From: Streptomyces koelreuteriae
GTDB taxonomy: Bacteria; Actinomycetota; Actinomycetes; Streptomycetales; Streptomycetaceae
Length of the DNA: 64,000 nucleotides
Assembly (NCBI RefSeq): GCF_018604545.1
Contig: NZ_CP075896.1
Span: forward strand, 4,526,001 to 4,590,000
Reading direction: 5' to 3'
The position numbers and the translations under genes were made by a program. This document shows, in pieces, positions 41,434 through 49,841 of the stretch. How positions within the stretch are numbered: position 1 is the first letter of the stretch; each line of letters opens with the position of its first letter. Below the pieces are notes generated by a model. It ran no database searches. It was not told the DNA's origin and saw only the letters and a program-made list of their open reading frames with translations.

Positions 41434-42192
41434 ATGTCGAACGAACGTTTACGGTCCGCCCTCCTCGCCCGCGGCATGACCGTGCAGAGCCTCGCCGAAG
41501 AGATCGGCGTCATCCCGAAGACGATCGAACGCTGGATCACGCAGGGCAAAGTCCCGTACCGGCGTCACCAGTACGCAACGGCGGCGGCGCTGAACGTCGA
41601 CGTGACGACGCTGTGGGATGACAGCCGTGCTGTCGAAAGCGCAGCGGATCTAACCAAAGCGGAGATCGCGGCTGTCTACCCCCACCGGCACGTCGTGCCG
41701 TCAGCCCTCTGGCGCCAGATGTGCGAGCGCGCCACGGAGCGCATCGACATCCTCGTGTACGCCGGTATCTACCTGGCGGAGGACCCGCTCTTCTTCTCGA
41801 CGCTGAAGGAGAAGGCCGAGAGCGGCGTCCGCATTCGAGTGCTGATGGGCGATCCGGAGTGCGAAGCCGTCGTCCGACGCGGCATCGACGAAGGGCATCG
41901 CATCATGGATGGCAAGATCCGTAATGCGTTGGTGAACTACCGCCCACTGTTCACCAGCCACCCCGAGATTGCCTTCCGCCTGCACGACACGGTGCTTTAC
42001 AACTCGATCTACCGGGCTGATGACGAGATGTTGGCCAACACCCACGTGTACGGCATCGGCGCCTACATGGCACCGGTGTTCCATCTGCGGCGCCTCCCAG
42101 GTGGTGGTCTGTTCGACACCTTCGCCAATAGCGTTCAGCAGACCTGGGAAGGCGCCAGGCCAGTAACCGAACGCGACATCACGGGAGCTTGA
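41434..42192 (+). CDS. XRE-family regulator with DUF5919-like C-terminal domain
   Basis: The 252-residue protein has an N-terminal helix-turn-helix (RSALLARGMTVQSLAEEIGV, then IPKTIERWITQGKVP) and a larger C-terminal domain (RIDILVYAGIYLAEDPLFFS, VRIRVLMGDPECEAVVRRGI, TVLYNSIYRADDEMLANTHV) of the DUF5919 type, which has a phospholipase-D-like look but no HKD motif. It probably controls the element's excision and transfer genes, the place taken by Pra in pSAM2, though it is not shown to be Pra. The start is ATG at 41434; a GTG six bases upstream is possible. A decayed relative lies at 10497-10679. Confidence 0.8.
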   Translation: MSNERLRSALLARGMTVQSLAEEIGVIPKTIERWITQGKVPYRRHQYATAAALNVDVTTLWDDSRAVESAADLTKAEIAAVYPHRHVVPSALWRQMCERATERIDILVYAGIYLAEDPLFFSTLKEKAESGVRIRVLMGDPECEAVVRRGIDEGHRIMDGKIRNALVNYRPLFTSHPEIAFRLHDTVLYNSIYRADDEMLANTHVYGIGAYMAPVFHLRRLPGGGLFDTFANSVQQTWEGARPVTERDITGA

Positions 42193-42194
42193 GC

Positions 42195-42668
42195 ATGGGA
42201 CGCATCGACTACTTGCACGACCCGGACGCCCCGCCGGCCAACTCGGTCGTGCCGTCCGTCGTCGCGTTCGTGCAGAGGGATGCAGGACAGGTGCTGATGA
42301 TTCAGCGCTCCGACAACGGGCGCTGGGCACTGCCTGGTGGCGGTCACGACGTGGGGGAGTCGATCAGCGACACTGTCGTGCGCGAAGTCTGGGAAGAGAC
42401 CGGGATCAAGGCGGAAGTCGTCAACATGTCCGGGATCTACACGGACCCCGGGCATGTGATGCAGTACGACGACGGAGAGGTACGCCAGCAGTTCAGCATC
42501 TGCTTTCGCGCGCGGCCGGTCGGAGGTGAACTCCGCACGAGCAACGAGACGACTCAGGTCCGCTGGGTCGACCCAGCGGACCTGACGACGTTGGACGTGC
42601 ACCCCACGATGCGGCTCCGGATCGAGCACGCCCTGGACCGGGCGCGCACTGCTCCCTACATCGGCTGA
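42195..42668 (+). CDS. Nudix hydrolase, Pif-like immunity protein of the AICE
   Basis: The 157-residue protein has the Nudix box GGGHDVGESISDTVVREVWE followed by ETG (about residues 49-71). In pSAM2 the Nudix protein Pif prevents redundant transfer between cells that already carry the element; this gene sits in a comparable position, so I propose the same role. It is homologous to the chromosomal Nudix at 10026-10496. The ATG at 42195 follows GGGAG by seven bases and begins two bases after the regulator's stop. Its 3' end overlaps the convergent HD gene by 13 bp. Confidence 0.85.
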   Translation: MGRIDYLHDPDAPPANSVVPSVVAFVQRDAGQVLMIQRSDNGRWALPGGGHDVGESISDTVVREVWEETGIKAEVVNMSGIYTDPGHVMQYDDGEVRQQFSICFRARPVGGELRTSNETTQVRWVDPADLTTLDVHPTMRLRIEHALDRARTAPYIG

Positions 42669-43222
42669 CGCTTGACTGTGGCGACCCGTTCGAGTACGCG
42701 GGATGTACAGGCCAGGATCTCCGGTTCGGCCCGGCGGATGAACTGCCCGATCAGGCTGTCCGGCCCGTACCGACCGGCGATCTCGTTGATCCGGTCGATC
42801 GGGTTCGTAGACGTGCCGTCTGGTGTGGTGTTCATGTCGCAGTAGCAGAGCGCGTCGTTCAGGTGCGCGCTCTCGCGAGGGAACTCGCCCTCCAGCTCCT
42901 CGCGCATGCCGCGCGCGTCCGCCTCCATCCAGGCGCAGGAGTGGTGGGCGACGAGGTTGATGACCCGTTCGTCGGCGCTGGCCACGTCCCGGAGGTAGCG
43001 CGCGCCGTCCAGCGGGTGAAAGCCGGTCTTGGCGAGGTCCGGCGCGTAGCCGATGTCGTGCAGGACCGCCGCGGCCTCCAACAGGTCCGCGTCCTGTCCG
43101 AGGACGAGCGCGATCGTGCGCGCCCTCTCGGCGACCCCCAGGCAGTGCTTCCACCGCCGCGGCAATGGCTCGGCGAGCAGGGACTCAGCCAGGGGATAGG
43201 CCCACTCGGTCAACTTCGGCAA
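42656..43222 (-). CDS. HD-domain protein (putative phosphohydrolase)
   Basis: The 188-residue protein shows HD-superfamily metal ligands: WKHCLGVAERA (His), AAVLHDIGYAPDL (His-Asp), and NLVAHHSCAWMEA (His pair). HD proteins hydrolyse nucleotides or phosphoesters; the substrate is unknown. It follows the GntR-like gene with one base between and probably shares its transcript. The start is TTG at 43222; a GGAG lies 12 bases upstream, a rather long distance. Its 3' end overlaps the convergent Nudix gene. Confidence 0.8.
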   Translation of the reverse strand: MPKLTEWAYPLAESLLAEPLPRRWKHCLGVAERARTIALVLGQDADLLEAAAVLHDIGYAPDLAKTGFHPLDGARYLRDVASADERVINLVAHHSCAWMEADARGMREELEGEFPRESAHLNDALCYCDMNTTPDGTSTNPIDRINEIAGRYGPDSLIGQFIRRAEPEILACTSRVLERVATVKRQPM

Positions 43223-43223
43223 G

Positions 43224-43685
43224 CTATGAACGCTCCTCTCGCGTCGGCACAGCGCGGACCGTCCGCACCCTGCCCTGTCCGCCCCCCGCCAGCATGCCGG
43301 CGGTCTCCAACTTCTCCAGTGCCTTGGTCACTGTGGGGCGTGAGACCCCGAACCGTTCTGCCAGCACAGAAGTGCTGGGGAATGGTTGCCCCACTTCGAG
43401 ACCGTCAGCCGTGATGATGTCCGCGATCCGCTGTTCGAGCGGGCGCCGTTCGACCGCCACCCCAGCGCGTATGACACGCCACCGTCCGCCCGGCACCGGT
43501 TCAGCCACACCCTCCTGCCTCAGCACAGCGAAAGCACGGAGCGCGACCCCCCGGGAAACCTCGTGATCCCTCATTACCTCAGAGAGAGCCGGCAGTTCCG
43601 CCATGGCTGGGTTCGTTTCGATCCAGGCTTTCAGAGTGTCGGCGATCTTCAGGAAGGTCCCCCGAGGGTTGGCCTGCCGTGACAC
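43224..43685 (-). CDS. GntR-like regulator with two winged-helix domains (KorSA-type)
   Basis: The 153-residue protein appears to hold two winged helices in tandem. The first covers FLKIADTLKAWIETNPAMAE to PGGRWRV (about residues 11-70). The second covers EQRIADIITADGLEVGQPFP, AERFGVSRPTVTKALEKLET and GRVRTV (about residues 84-143), the typical GntR form. KorSA of pSAM2, a GntR repressor, silences transfer; this gene likely has the same task. The start is GTG at 43685. The usual GntR ligand-binding domain is missing. A likely operator is the palindrome at 41239. Confidence 0.82.
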   Translation of the reverse strand: MSRQANPRGTFLKIADTLKAWIETNPAMAELPALSEVMRDHEVSRGVALRAFAVLRQEGVAEPVPGGRWRVIRAGVAVERRPLEQRIADIITADGLEVGQPFPSTSVLAERFGVSRPTVTKALEKLETAGMLAGGGQGRVRTVRAVPTREERS

Positions 43686-43916
43686 TCGCTCTCCCTCTCC
43701 GCTCGCTCGTCGCTAGATCTAACACTCCCACGACTCATGACCGGCGCGGAGGGAGGACGGACGGACCATCCCCGACCTTCTTTGAGCGCTGGGCGAAGAG
43801 GCTCGTTAGCGGCTCGCTCAAGTGATGAGGTCCGCAGACTGAGCAGGCAGGCTCTCTGATCCTCGGATTCATGCCGAGGTGAAAGGTGCGGTCAACTCGC
43901 CAGCAAGCACCAGCCA

Positions 43917-43962
43917 CGGACGCCAGTTGGGGCGGGCTGCAGCCCGCCCCAACTGGCGTCCG
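43917..43962. terminator. 46-bp perfect palindrome
   Basis: The sequence 43917-43962 equals its own reverse complement over all 46 bases, centred on CTGCAG at 43937-43942. One strand can fold into a stem of about 20 bp with a minimal loop. It begins 8 bases after the stop of the leftward gene at 43970, so it may end that transcript. The rest of 43686-43969 shows no gene. Confidence 0.85.
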
Positions 43963-43969
43963 GCAACGA

Positions 43970-44425
43970 CTAGCAGGGCACCATGCGCTCGATTGCGCCA
44001 GCTTCCGCCCTGATCTGCTTGTTTACAGAGGACCAAGCCTCTTGTGCCAACGTAGGCTCGGATGCGGGAAGTGGCCCTTCCACTACGATCTTCGCCTGCC
44101 CCTTTTGCACAATGCCTCGGTCCTCATGGGCCATGACCGCGTCTACAGGGCGGTTGACCAGCAGCCCTGCCTCGAAGTGCCTAAGCGCATTGCCATGCAG
44201 CTTCTTGAGCTGGCGAGCCTCAGACCGTGAAATCGACACGTACACCCACATGCTGTACTCATTCACGGCACCATCGATGCAGGCAAAGAAGTAGTAGCGC
44301 GGCAGGAAGCGGTGCCTCAGGATGCCCTCTGTCGGCATGTCGTAGTAGTTCAGCTCACGGATCATGCGAACGGAGTTAGAGGGAAGCCACGGCCGAGCTT
44401 CAAGCTCCAGAACGATTCGTTCCAT
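43970..44425 (-). CDS. Hypothetical cargo protein
   Basis: The 151-residue product has a beta-rich aromatic middle (RYYFFACIDGAVNEYSMWVY, then VSISRSEARQLKKLHGNALR) and a C-terminal helix. It has no signal or membrane segment and no motif I can name. GC content and codon usage are clearly lower than in the surrounding core genes, suggesting recent gain. The ATG at 44425 is preceded by an in-frame GTG at 44428, directly after the stop of the gene upstream, so the two form one unit. Candidate cargo of the element. Confidence 0.65.
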   Translation of the reverse strand: MERIVLELEARPWLPSNSVRMIRELNYYDMPTEGILRHRFLPRYYFFACIDGAVNEYSMWVYVSISRSEARQLKKLHGNALRHFEAGLLVNRPVDAVMAHEDRGIVQKGQAKIVVEGPLPASEPTLAQEAWSSVNKQIRAEAGAIERMVPC

Positions 44426-44428
44426 CAC

Positions 44429-44854
44429 CTACCCGTTCCCTTCCTTCCGGGAGTGCGTCGAAACACTCTCCAGCCACTCCGGATCTTCAGTGAAGCACTG
44501 GTCAAAGCGCTTCGCATCTTCCGGCGCCCAGTCGCCGCGACCTGGGATTGACACCACAACATGGTTCGGGTTGCCCTGTGTGGGCTTAGGCACTACTACG
44601 AAACCAGACTCTCTGAGTCTCCCCACTGTGGTCCATCTCACGCCATCCCCCTCACGTGGCGCCTGAAGACCTACCACCCTGTGCGCTCGTTCAGCAGACA
44701 GCCGCCCTCGCGTCATCGAGACTTCCCCCTTGTCCCTGTCTCGGGGGGAAGCGCGAAACGCTGGTCCGCCCTTCGGACGAGTGTTGTTTCCGTACTGAGA
44801 CAGCTCAAGATCGTCTTCGAGGTGCTCTCTCTTGCGTCTCCAGCCGAACGCCAT
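44429..44854 (-). CDS. Hypothetical cargo protein, first of a two-gene unit
   Basis: The 141-residue product begins MAFGWRRKREHLEDDLELSQ and has a basic central part (RGRLSAERAHRVVGLQAPRE) and a C-terminal half with GNPNHVVVSIPGRGDWAPED and DQCFTEDPEWLE. I recognise no family. The ATG at 44854 follows GAGGGGGGAT; a GTG at 44866 lacks such a site. Base composition is lower in GC than the chromosome. Its stop codon touches the start of the second gene, so they are probably functionally linked. Confidence 0.6.
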   Translation of the reverse strand: MAFGWRRKREHLEDDLELSQYGNNTRPKGGPAFRASPRDRDKGEVSMTRGRLSAERAHRVVGLQAPREGDGVRWTTVGRLRESGFVVVPKPTQGNPNHVVVSIPGRGDWAPEDAKRFDQCFTEDPEWLESVSTHSRKEGNG

Positions 44855-45407
44855 ATCCCCCCTCACACCCAGAGTGCACTGACCGACGACTGTGTGTGGA
44901 GAAGTTGGGCTCTTTCACGGTAACGAGAGAAGGTCACGATATGATAACGGACCGCCTGTGCATTTGACTACACCCCACCCCCGCTGGGCGTCGACCAGCG
45001 TCTTCACTCACGGTTGGTACGTAAGTTCATAGCGTAGCGAACCAGTCGGGGGGCGTGAAGCTCGTCACTCACTTCGGTGCAGTCTTGGACGCGCGTGCGC
45101 GGTGAGCGCTTGATCGAATTCTGCGTGAGACGAGGGCGGCATGTACTTGGGTGGTCGCGTCGTGGCAACGATTGTGTCGTGAGGGCGCTCATGCAGCATG
45201 TCGCATGGACATGGCTGGTGATAGTGAGGTTGGTGGCTGGCAGGAGCCCAGCACCCCAGGAGCCGGCGGGTGGGTCTCACTTGCGGTCTCATTGAGTGCG
45301 AGGTCCGCAGCGATCCGACAACGTCCGCAGGTGACCGCTGAGCCCGTTAAGCACGGTCTTGTGGGGTCAGGAAACTGCTGTGGACTGTGACGGACCAAGA
45401 TCGGACA
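44855..45407. other. Gene-free right end of the AICE
   Basis: These 553 bp before attR hold only short, unconvincing reading frames. The composition is AT-richer than elsewhere (for example ATATGATAACGG near 44940). The promoter of the two cargo genes should lie near 44870-44960. Integrase and excisionase arm sites are expected near attR, but I cannot point to them. Confidence 0.6.
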
Positions 45408-45455
45408 ACTTGTAATGCGTAGGTCGTCGGTTCGAATCCGACAGGGGGCTCTTCC
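45408..45455 (+). other. attR, 48-bp attachment site
   Basis: Identical to attL at 30053-30100. It contains the 3' part of tRNA-Thr from the anticodon loop on. Without the 5' half it is not a functional tRNA. Confidence 0.95.
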
Positions 45456-45457
45456 CG

Positions 45458-45490
45458 CCCAGGCCGGACCTCTCCGGGCCTGGGCTTTTT
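45458..45490 (+). terminator. Original tRNA-Thr terminator
   Basis: CCCAGGCC (45458-45465) pairs with GGCCTGGG (45477-45484), followed by CTTTTT. This was the chromosomal tRNA terminator before the element entered. Its T run reaches the stop codon of the convergent kinase gene. Confidence 0.8.
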
Positions 45491-46371
45491 CATGCGCTGC
45501 GCAGGCGGCGGGCGATTTCGAGCTGGTCGTTGTCGAGGGGGCGGTCGTCCTCGATGTCCCACAGGGTGTTCTGGAGGAGGCGGGCGAGGGTCCAGGCCCG
45601 GGCTCGGGGGCGGTCCAGGGCGAGGACGTCGGTCATGGCGTCGAAGCGCCAGAGGATGTCGTCGGGGTCGTAGCGGTTGTCGAGGGCCGGCCAGAGTTCG
45701 AAGCCGGGGTCGCCCGCGAGGGGCTTGGGGTCGATCGCGAGCCAGGGGGCGCGGTCGGAGGCGAGGACGTTCTCGTCGTGGAGGTCCCAGTGCAGGAGGC
45801 GGTCGCCCGGTTCGTCGACGACCTCGCGTACGGCGGCCGCGCAGTCGGCGACCAGGCGGCGGGACTCGGGGTCGGGGATGCGGGCGAGGGCCCAGGGGGT
45901 CTGGTCGAGCATGGCCCGGGCGATGTCGCCGAGGCGGCGCAGGCCGGGCGGGGCGGGAAAGGAGGTGAGGTGGGCGAGGAGCTCCGCGATCGTGACGACG
46001 GCCTGGTGGGTGTCCGGCACGTGGGACAGCATGCGGGTCTCGTCGAGACGCTCCAGCAGCATGGTGCCGGTCGGCTCGTCGTGGTCGAGGAGACGGACCG
46101 CTCCGCCACCGTTCCAGACGCGCAGCGCCACCGGTTCGCCCTCGCTCTCCTCGTCGAGGATCTGGAGCTTGAGGACCGCGGGGCTGTGGCCGGGGCGGAG
46201 CACCGGGAGCACCAGGGCGGAGACGCCGTGCATGGGAGGGCCGTCGGGTTTCAGCTTCCAGCGGTCGAGGAAGTGGGCCGTCTGCTCCGGCAGCCCGGCG
46301 ATGAAGTCGCGGCCCGCCTCGCCGTTGAACTTCTCCTGTGATGCTGCCAGTTCGCGGGGGATGTCGATCAC
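45490..46371 (-). CDS. APH(6)-like aminoglycoside/hydroxyurea phosphotransferase
   Basis: The 293-residue kinase-fold protein has the catalytic loop LLHWDLHDENVLAS (Asp in HWDLHDEN) and the metal-binding AIDPKPLAGDPGFELWP, both typical of the APH(6)/hydroxyurea kinase group, which also includes streptomycin 6-kinases. Whether it inactivates an antibiotic cannot be judged. The GTG at 46371 gives the usual start (VIDIPRELAASQEKF), with GGGA just in front. The open frame reaches 46806 but only as shadow. It converges on the tRNA terminator. Confidence 0.85.
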   Translation of the reverse strand: MIDIPRELAASQEKFNGEAGRDFIAGLPEQTAHFLDRWKLKPDGPPMHGVSALVLPVLRPGHSPAVLKLQILDEESEGEPVALRVWNGGGAVRLLDHDEPTGTMLLERLDETRMLSHVPDTHQAVVTIAELLAHLTSFPAPPGLRRLGDIARAMLDQTPWALARIPDPESRRLVADCAAAVREVVDEPGDRLLHWDLHDENVLASDRAPWLAIDPKPLAGDPGFELWPALDNRYDPDDILWRFDAMTDVLALDRPRARAWTLARLLQNTLWDIEDDRPLDNDQLEIARRLRSA

Positions 46372-46507
46372 TCCCGGCACGGTAGTGGGGTGTGCGGGGT
46401 GCGGCACATGAATTTGGGGCCGGCCGGGGCGGTGGTATCTCGCGGGCGGTGTGTCGTACCTGTGTGCGAGCATCTCGCCAACGACCACTGATCCAGGGGG
46501 GATTGCC

Positions 46508-49500
46508 ATGTCAGGTACCGACGCATGTCCGAGACCGAGATCGCGCGAGAGACGTGGGCGGGCCGTCGCGTCCGCCCTCGCCGTCTCGCTGTTCGCCTCG
46601 CTGCTGAGCCTGACGGGGGCGGGGGCCGCGGCCGGGGTCGCCCAGGACGTCGAACCGGAGTGTGCGCCGCTCGCGCTCGCGCCGTTCGGGGACCCGGGTG
46701 ACGCCGTCGGCAGGGTGACCGTCCCGGCGCAGAGCAGCGCCTGCTTCACCGTGACCGCCGACGCGGCCGGTCCGCATCTGGTGAGCCTGAAGGACAGCGG
46801 CAACAACGCCTACACGCAGCTGTACGACGCCGACGGCGCCCAGGTCGACTGCCACGCCGATGAGGCCCGCACCGAGGGCTGGTGCCAGGTGCCCGCGGCA
46901 GGGACGTACACCCTCAAGGTCGTCAACAGCGGCTGGGTGGACGACGAGAAGGCCGAGCTGACCGTCGTCCCGCTCGGCTCGGGCACCCGCGGCTGCGCCG
47001 AGCCCGTCGGCACCGGCTGGGACCTGCCGGCCGTGATCCGGAGCGCGGCGAGCCCGCTGGCCGTGGACTGCCAGGCCTTCGAGGCCCGGCCCGGTGAGAG
47101 GATCGGGCTGAAGCTCCAGCGGAAGGTGTACGGCGAGTCGCTCGCCTGGATCACCGACGAGACCGGTGCCCGGATCTGCGAGCGCTTCCCGGAGGACGGC
47201 GAGGACAGCTGTGTGCTGCCCGGCGACGGTCCCTACCGGGTGCTGTCGAGCGTCTCCCGCTCGGAGAACGCCTTCCCCGCCGCCTACGCGCTCCAGGTGC
47301 GTCGGCTGAACGACCCGCGGGGCTGCACGACCGCCTCGGTCCTGCCGTACGGCCCGCTGAAGCCGCAGGACTTCCGCACCGACCTCTGCTACACCTTCTC
47401 CACCGACCGGGCCGGGCCGTACACCGTGCACGCCGTGGACGAGGACCGGTCGGCCAGGGCGGTCCGGGTCTACGACGCCGACGGGCTGACCGTGTGCGAC
47501 TCCGGCACCGACCCCTGCCGGATCCGCGAGGCCGGCACCTACACCGCCGTCCTGGACCGCTACCCCTTCGAGGCCTCCCGGGACCGGCTGGTCGTGTTCG
47601 ACCGGGCCTCCGACGCCGGCTGCGAGGAGATCGGGACCGGCCTGTACAAGGGCGAGCTGAGCACGGTCGGGCAGTACGACTGTCTGACGCTGCCCGTGCC
47701 GAAGGGCGCCCGGATCGCCGCGCTCACCGCGAACTCCTCGGCCGGGCTGACCCCCGAGGTGGAGGTCCTGGACCGCGCGGGCACCCCGCAGTGCGACAGC
47801 GGGGCGCTCGGCGACGGCGATTGCGCGCTGACCGGAGAGGCTCCGTTCCGCGCACTGGTGCACACCGAGGACAGCGGCGACTCGGCCACCGGCCCCTACC
47901 GGGTCGCCTTCCACCGCACCGACGCCGCCGAGGGCTGCCCCGCCCTGCCCGCGGGCAGTTTCGCCCCGGGCGGCGCCAAGGCCACGCTGACCACGGGCGA
48001 CGGCGTCTTCTCGCACTGCCTGGGCATCCCGGCCGACGCGCACTCGAACGCGGAGCTGCTGCAACTGACCGCGACCTCGGGGACCGCTCCGGCCGGCTTC
48101 TCGGTGCTCGACTCAGACGGCAAGCGCGTCTGCGACCGCTACGCCACCACCGACGGCTGGACGATCTGCTCGCTGACCCCGGGCAAGTCCCACACCGTGC
48201 TGGTGACCGGCCGGGACGAGGCCGCGACGTACTCCCTGACCCGGCGTGACGTCACGGCGAGCGCCTCCGCCGCGGGCTGTGCGACGACCTCGGCGGTGAA
48301 GGTCGGCGGGGCGTCCCTGAAGAGCGCGTACGCGGCGCCGGGCACCATCAACTGCCACCAGGTGACCACCGGCGCGGCGACCGATGTCGTGCACGTCGAT
48401 GTGCGGGACGCGCTCGGTACCGCCAACAGCGCGGTGGTGGGCGGGGACGGCCGTGTGGAGTGCGCCTTCCGCAACACGTCCTGCGCGGTGAGCGGTTCGA
48501 CCACCCACCAGGTGCTCGTGCAGACGCCCGCCCATCTCAAGGCCGCGCCCGAGTACCGCCTGGACCGGCTGCGGATCGCGACCGCCGACGGGCCCGCCCC
48601 GGAGTGCGTGAAGGTGCCGTCCGTGGCCTTCGGATACGGGCCGGTCACCGGCACCCTGGACGAGTCGCGCACCGCCGTGTGCGCGGCGCTGCCCACCGCG
48701 GGATTCGACCGGTTCGACACCGACATCAAGGACACGGCGGGCGCCGACGTCAAGGCGGTTCCCGTCCTGTACGACACGTCCACCTGGAAGAACGGCTGCA
48801 CTCGCTTCATCCCTGAGGGCTACGACTGCGCCGTCCAGGGCTCGTCCTCCGGGAGTACGCCGTCGCTGTTCCTGCTCGGCCTGCCGGAGAAGGCGTCGAG
48901 CACGGCCTACAGCGCCGAACTCATCTGCTCCTCCGCGCTGTGCGGCACGGAGAAGACGAACGTCACCGCCGTCAGCCCCGACACGGGCGCCAGCGGCGGC
49001 AAGGTGAAGCTCACGGTCACCGGCACCGCGCTCGGGAAGGACGTCACCGTCCGGCTGAGCCAGGCCGGCAAGACGATCACGGCGGAGGCGGACTCGGTCG
49101 CCGCGGACAACCGGACGGTGACCGCGACCGTGGACCTCACGGGCGCGGCGACCGGCACCTGGAACGTCAGCGTGATCACGCGCGGCTGGGAGTTCCGGCG
49201 CGGCACCTTCAGCGTGACGCCCCGGCCCGAGCTGAAGAACACGGCGGCACCGAAGGTGACCGGCACGCCCAAGGTGGGTGCCGAGGTCATCGCCGCGCCG
49301 GGCGCCTGGTCGGCGGCGCCGACGTCGTACACGTACCAGTGGAAGGCGGACGGGGCCGGGATCGCCGGTGCCACGGCGTCGGCGTACCGGATCCCCGCGG
49401 CGCAGTCCGGCAAGAAGATCAGCGTGACCGTGACGGCGGTCAGGAGCGGCTGGCAGAGCGGGTCGGCGTCCTCGCCGTCGGTGACCGTGGCCAAGGGCGA

Positions 49501-49774
49501 CGCGCCCAAGGCGACGAAGCCGCCGGTGATCAGCGGGACGGCCGAGGTCGGCAAGACGCTGAAGTCGTCGACCGGGACGTGGAGCCCGGCCGCGTCCTCC
49601 TGGTCGTACCAGTGGTACGCGAACGGCGCGGCGATCAGCGGGGTGACGAAGTCCTCGCTCGTGCTGAAGGCGGCGCAGCAGGGCAAGAAGATCACCGTGA
49701 AGGTGACCGCCCACCGCGCGGGGCACAAGGACGGGTCGGCGGTGAGTGCGGCGACGAAGACGGTCGCCCGCTGA
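46508..49774 (+). CDS. Large secreted protein with Cys-paired repeats, IPT/TIG-like and Ig-like domains
   Basis: The 1088-residue product has a signal peptide (RGRAVASALAVSLFASLLSL), then about seven repeats of about 115 residues resembling PPC domains, each with two or three cysteine pairs and a YDADGxxxC or LDxxGxxxC core (for example AGTYTLKVV, then VYDADGLTVCDSG). An IPT/TIG-like domain follows (VTAVSPDTGASGGKVKLTVT), then two near-identical C-terminal repeats (KVGAEVIAAPGAWSAAPTSY and EVGKTLKSSTGTWSPAASSW) with YQWKADG or YQWYANG. It is probably a surface adhesin or matrix protein. No enzyme domain is seen. The ATG at 46508 follows GGGGGG. Confidence 0.85.
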   Translation: MSGTDACPRPRSRERRGRAVASALAVSLFASLLSLTGAGAAAGVAQDVEPECAPLALAPFGDPGDAVGRVTVPAQSSACFTVTADAAGPHLVSLKDSGNNAYTQLYDADGAQVDCHADEARTEGWCQVPAAGTYTLKVVNSGWVDDEKAELTVVPLGSGTRGCAEPVGTGWDLPAVIRSAASPLAVDCQAFEARPGERIGLKLQRKVYGESLAWITDETGARICERFPEDGEDSCVLPGDGPYRVLSSVSRSENAFPAAYALQVRRLNDPRGCTTASVLPYGPLKPQDFRTDLCYTFSTDRAGPYTVHAVDEDRSARAVRVYDADGLTVCDSGTDPCRIREAGTYTAVLDRYPFEASRDRLVVFDRASDAGCEEIGTGLYKGELSTVGQYDCLTLPVPKGARIAALTANSSAGLTPEVEVLDRAGTPQCDSGALGDGDCALTGEAPFRALVHTEDSGDSATGPYRVAFHRTDAAEGCPALPAGSFAPGGAKATLTTGDGVFSHCLGIPADAHSNAELLQLTATSGTAPAGFSVLDSDGKRVCDRYATTDGWTICSLTPGKSHTVLVTGRDEAATYSLTRRDVTASASAAGCATTSAVKVGGASLKSAYAAPGTINCHQVTTGAATDVVHVDVRDALGTANSAVVGGDGRVECAFRNTSCAVSGSTTHQVLVQTPAHLKAAPEYRLDRLRIATADGPAPECVKVPSVAFGYGPVTGTLDESRTAVCAALPTAGFDRFDTDIKDTAGADVKAVPVLYDTSTWKNGCTRFIPEGYDCAVQGSSSGSTPSLFLLGLPEKASSTAYSAELICSSALCGTEKTNVTAVSPDTGASGGKVKLTVTGTALGKDVTVRLSQAGKTITAEADSVAADNRTVTATVDLTGAATGTWNVSVITRGWEFRRGTFSVTPRPELKNTAAPKVTGTPKVGAEVIAAPGAWSAAPTSYTYQWKADGAGIAGATASAYRIPAAQSGKKISVTVTAVRSGWQSGSASSPSVTVAKGDAPKATKPPVISGTAEVGKTLKSSTGTWSPAASSWSYQWYANGAAISGVTKSSLVLKAAQQGKKITVKVTAHRAGHKDGSAVSAATKTVAR

Positions 49775-49801
49775 TCTGCCGGTTGCAGACCCCTTCTGTG
49801 T

Positions 49802-49830
49802 GGAGGGCCCCGTTGCGAGCGGGGCCCTCC
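49802..49830. terminator. Bidirectional hairpin terminator
   Basis: GGAGGGCCCCG (49802-49812) pairs with CGGGGCCCTCC (49820-49830) around seven bases, between the converging secreted-protein and oxidoreductase genes. Confidence 0.85.
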
Positions 49831-49841
49831 TCGGTGTCGGG

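Larger units (their letters stand above)
30053..45455. mobile_element. Integrated actinomycete integrative and conjugative element (AICE), about 15.4 kb
   Basis: The region is flanked by identical 48-bp direct repeats (attL and attR) derived from the 3' half of tRNA-Thr. Inside are a tyrosine integrase, an excisionase, a Prim-Pol replication module, an FtsK-type TraB translocase, SpdB-like and DUF2637 transfer proteins, a GntR regulator and a Pif-type Nudix. This gene set fits the AICE class with a primase-polymerase replication module. From 40729 down to 30140 nearly all genes read leftward; the regulatory genes lie at the right. All modules seem intact, so mobility is plausible. Confidence 0.93.

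Noticed and set aside
45408..45455. Second tRNA-Thr gene
   Set aside because: Only the 3' part is present (attR); there is no acceptor 5' strand or D-arm upstream.
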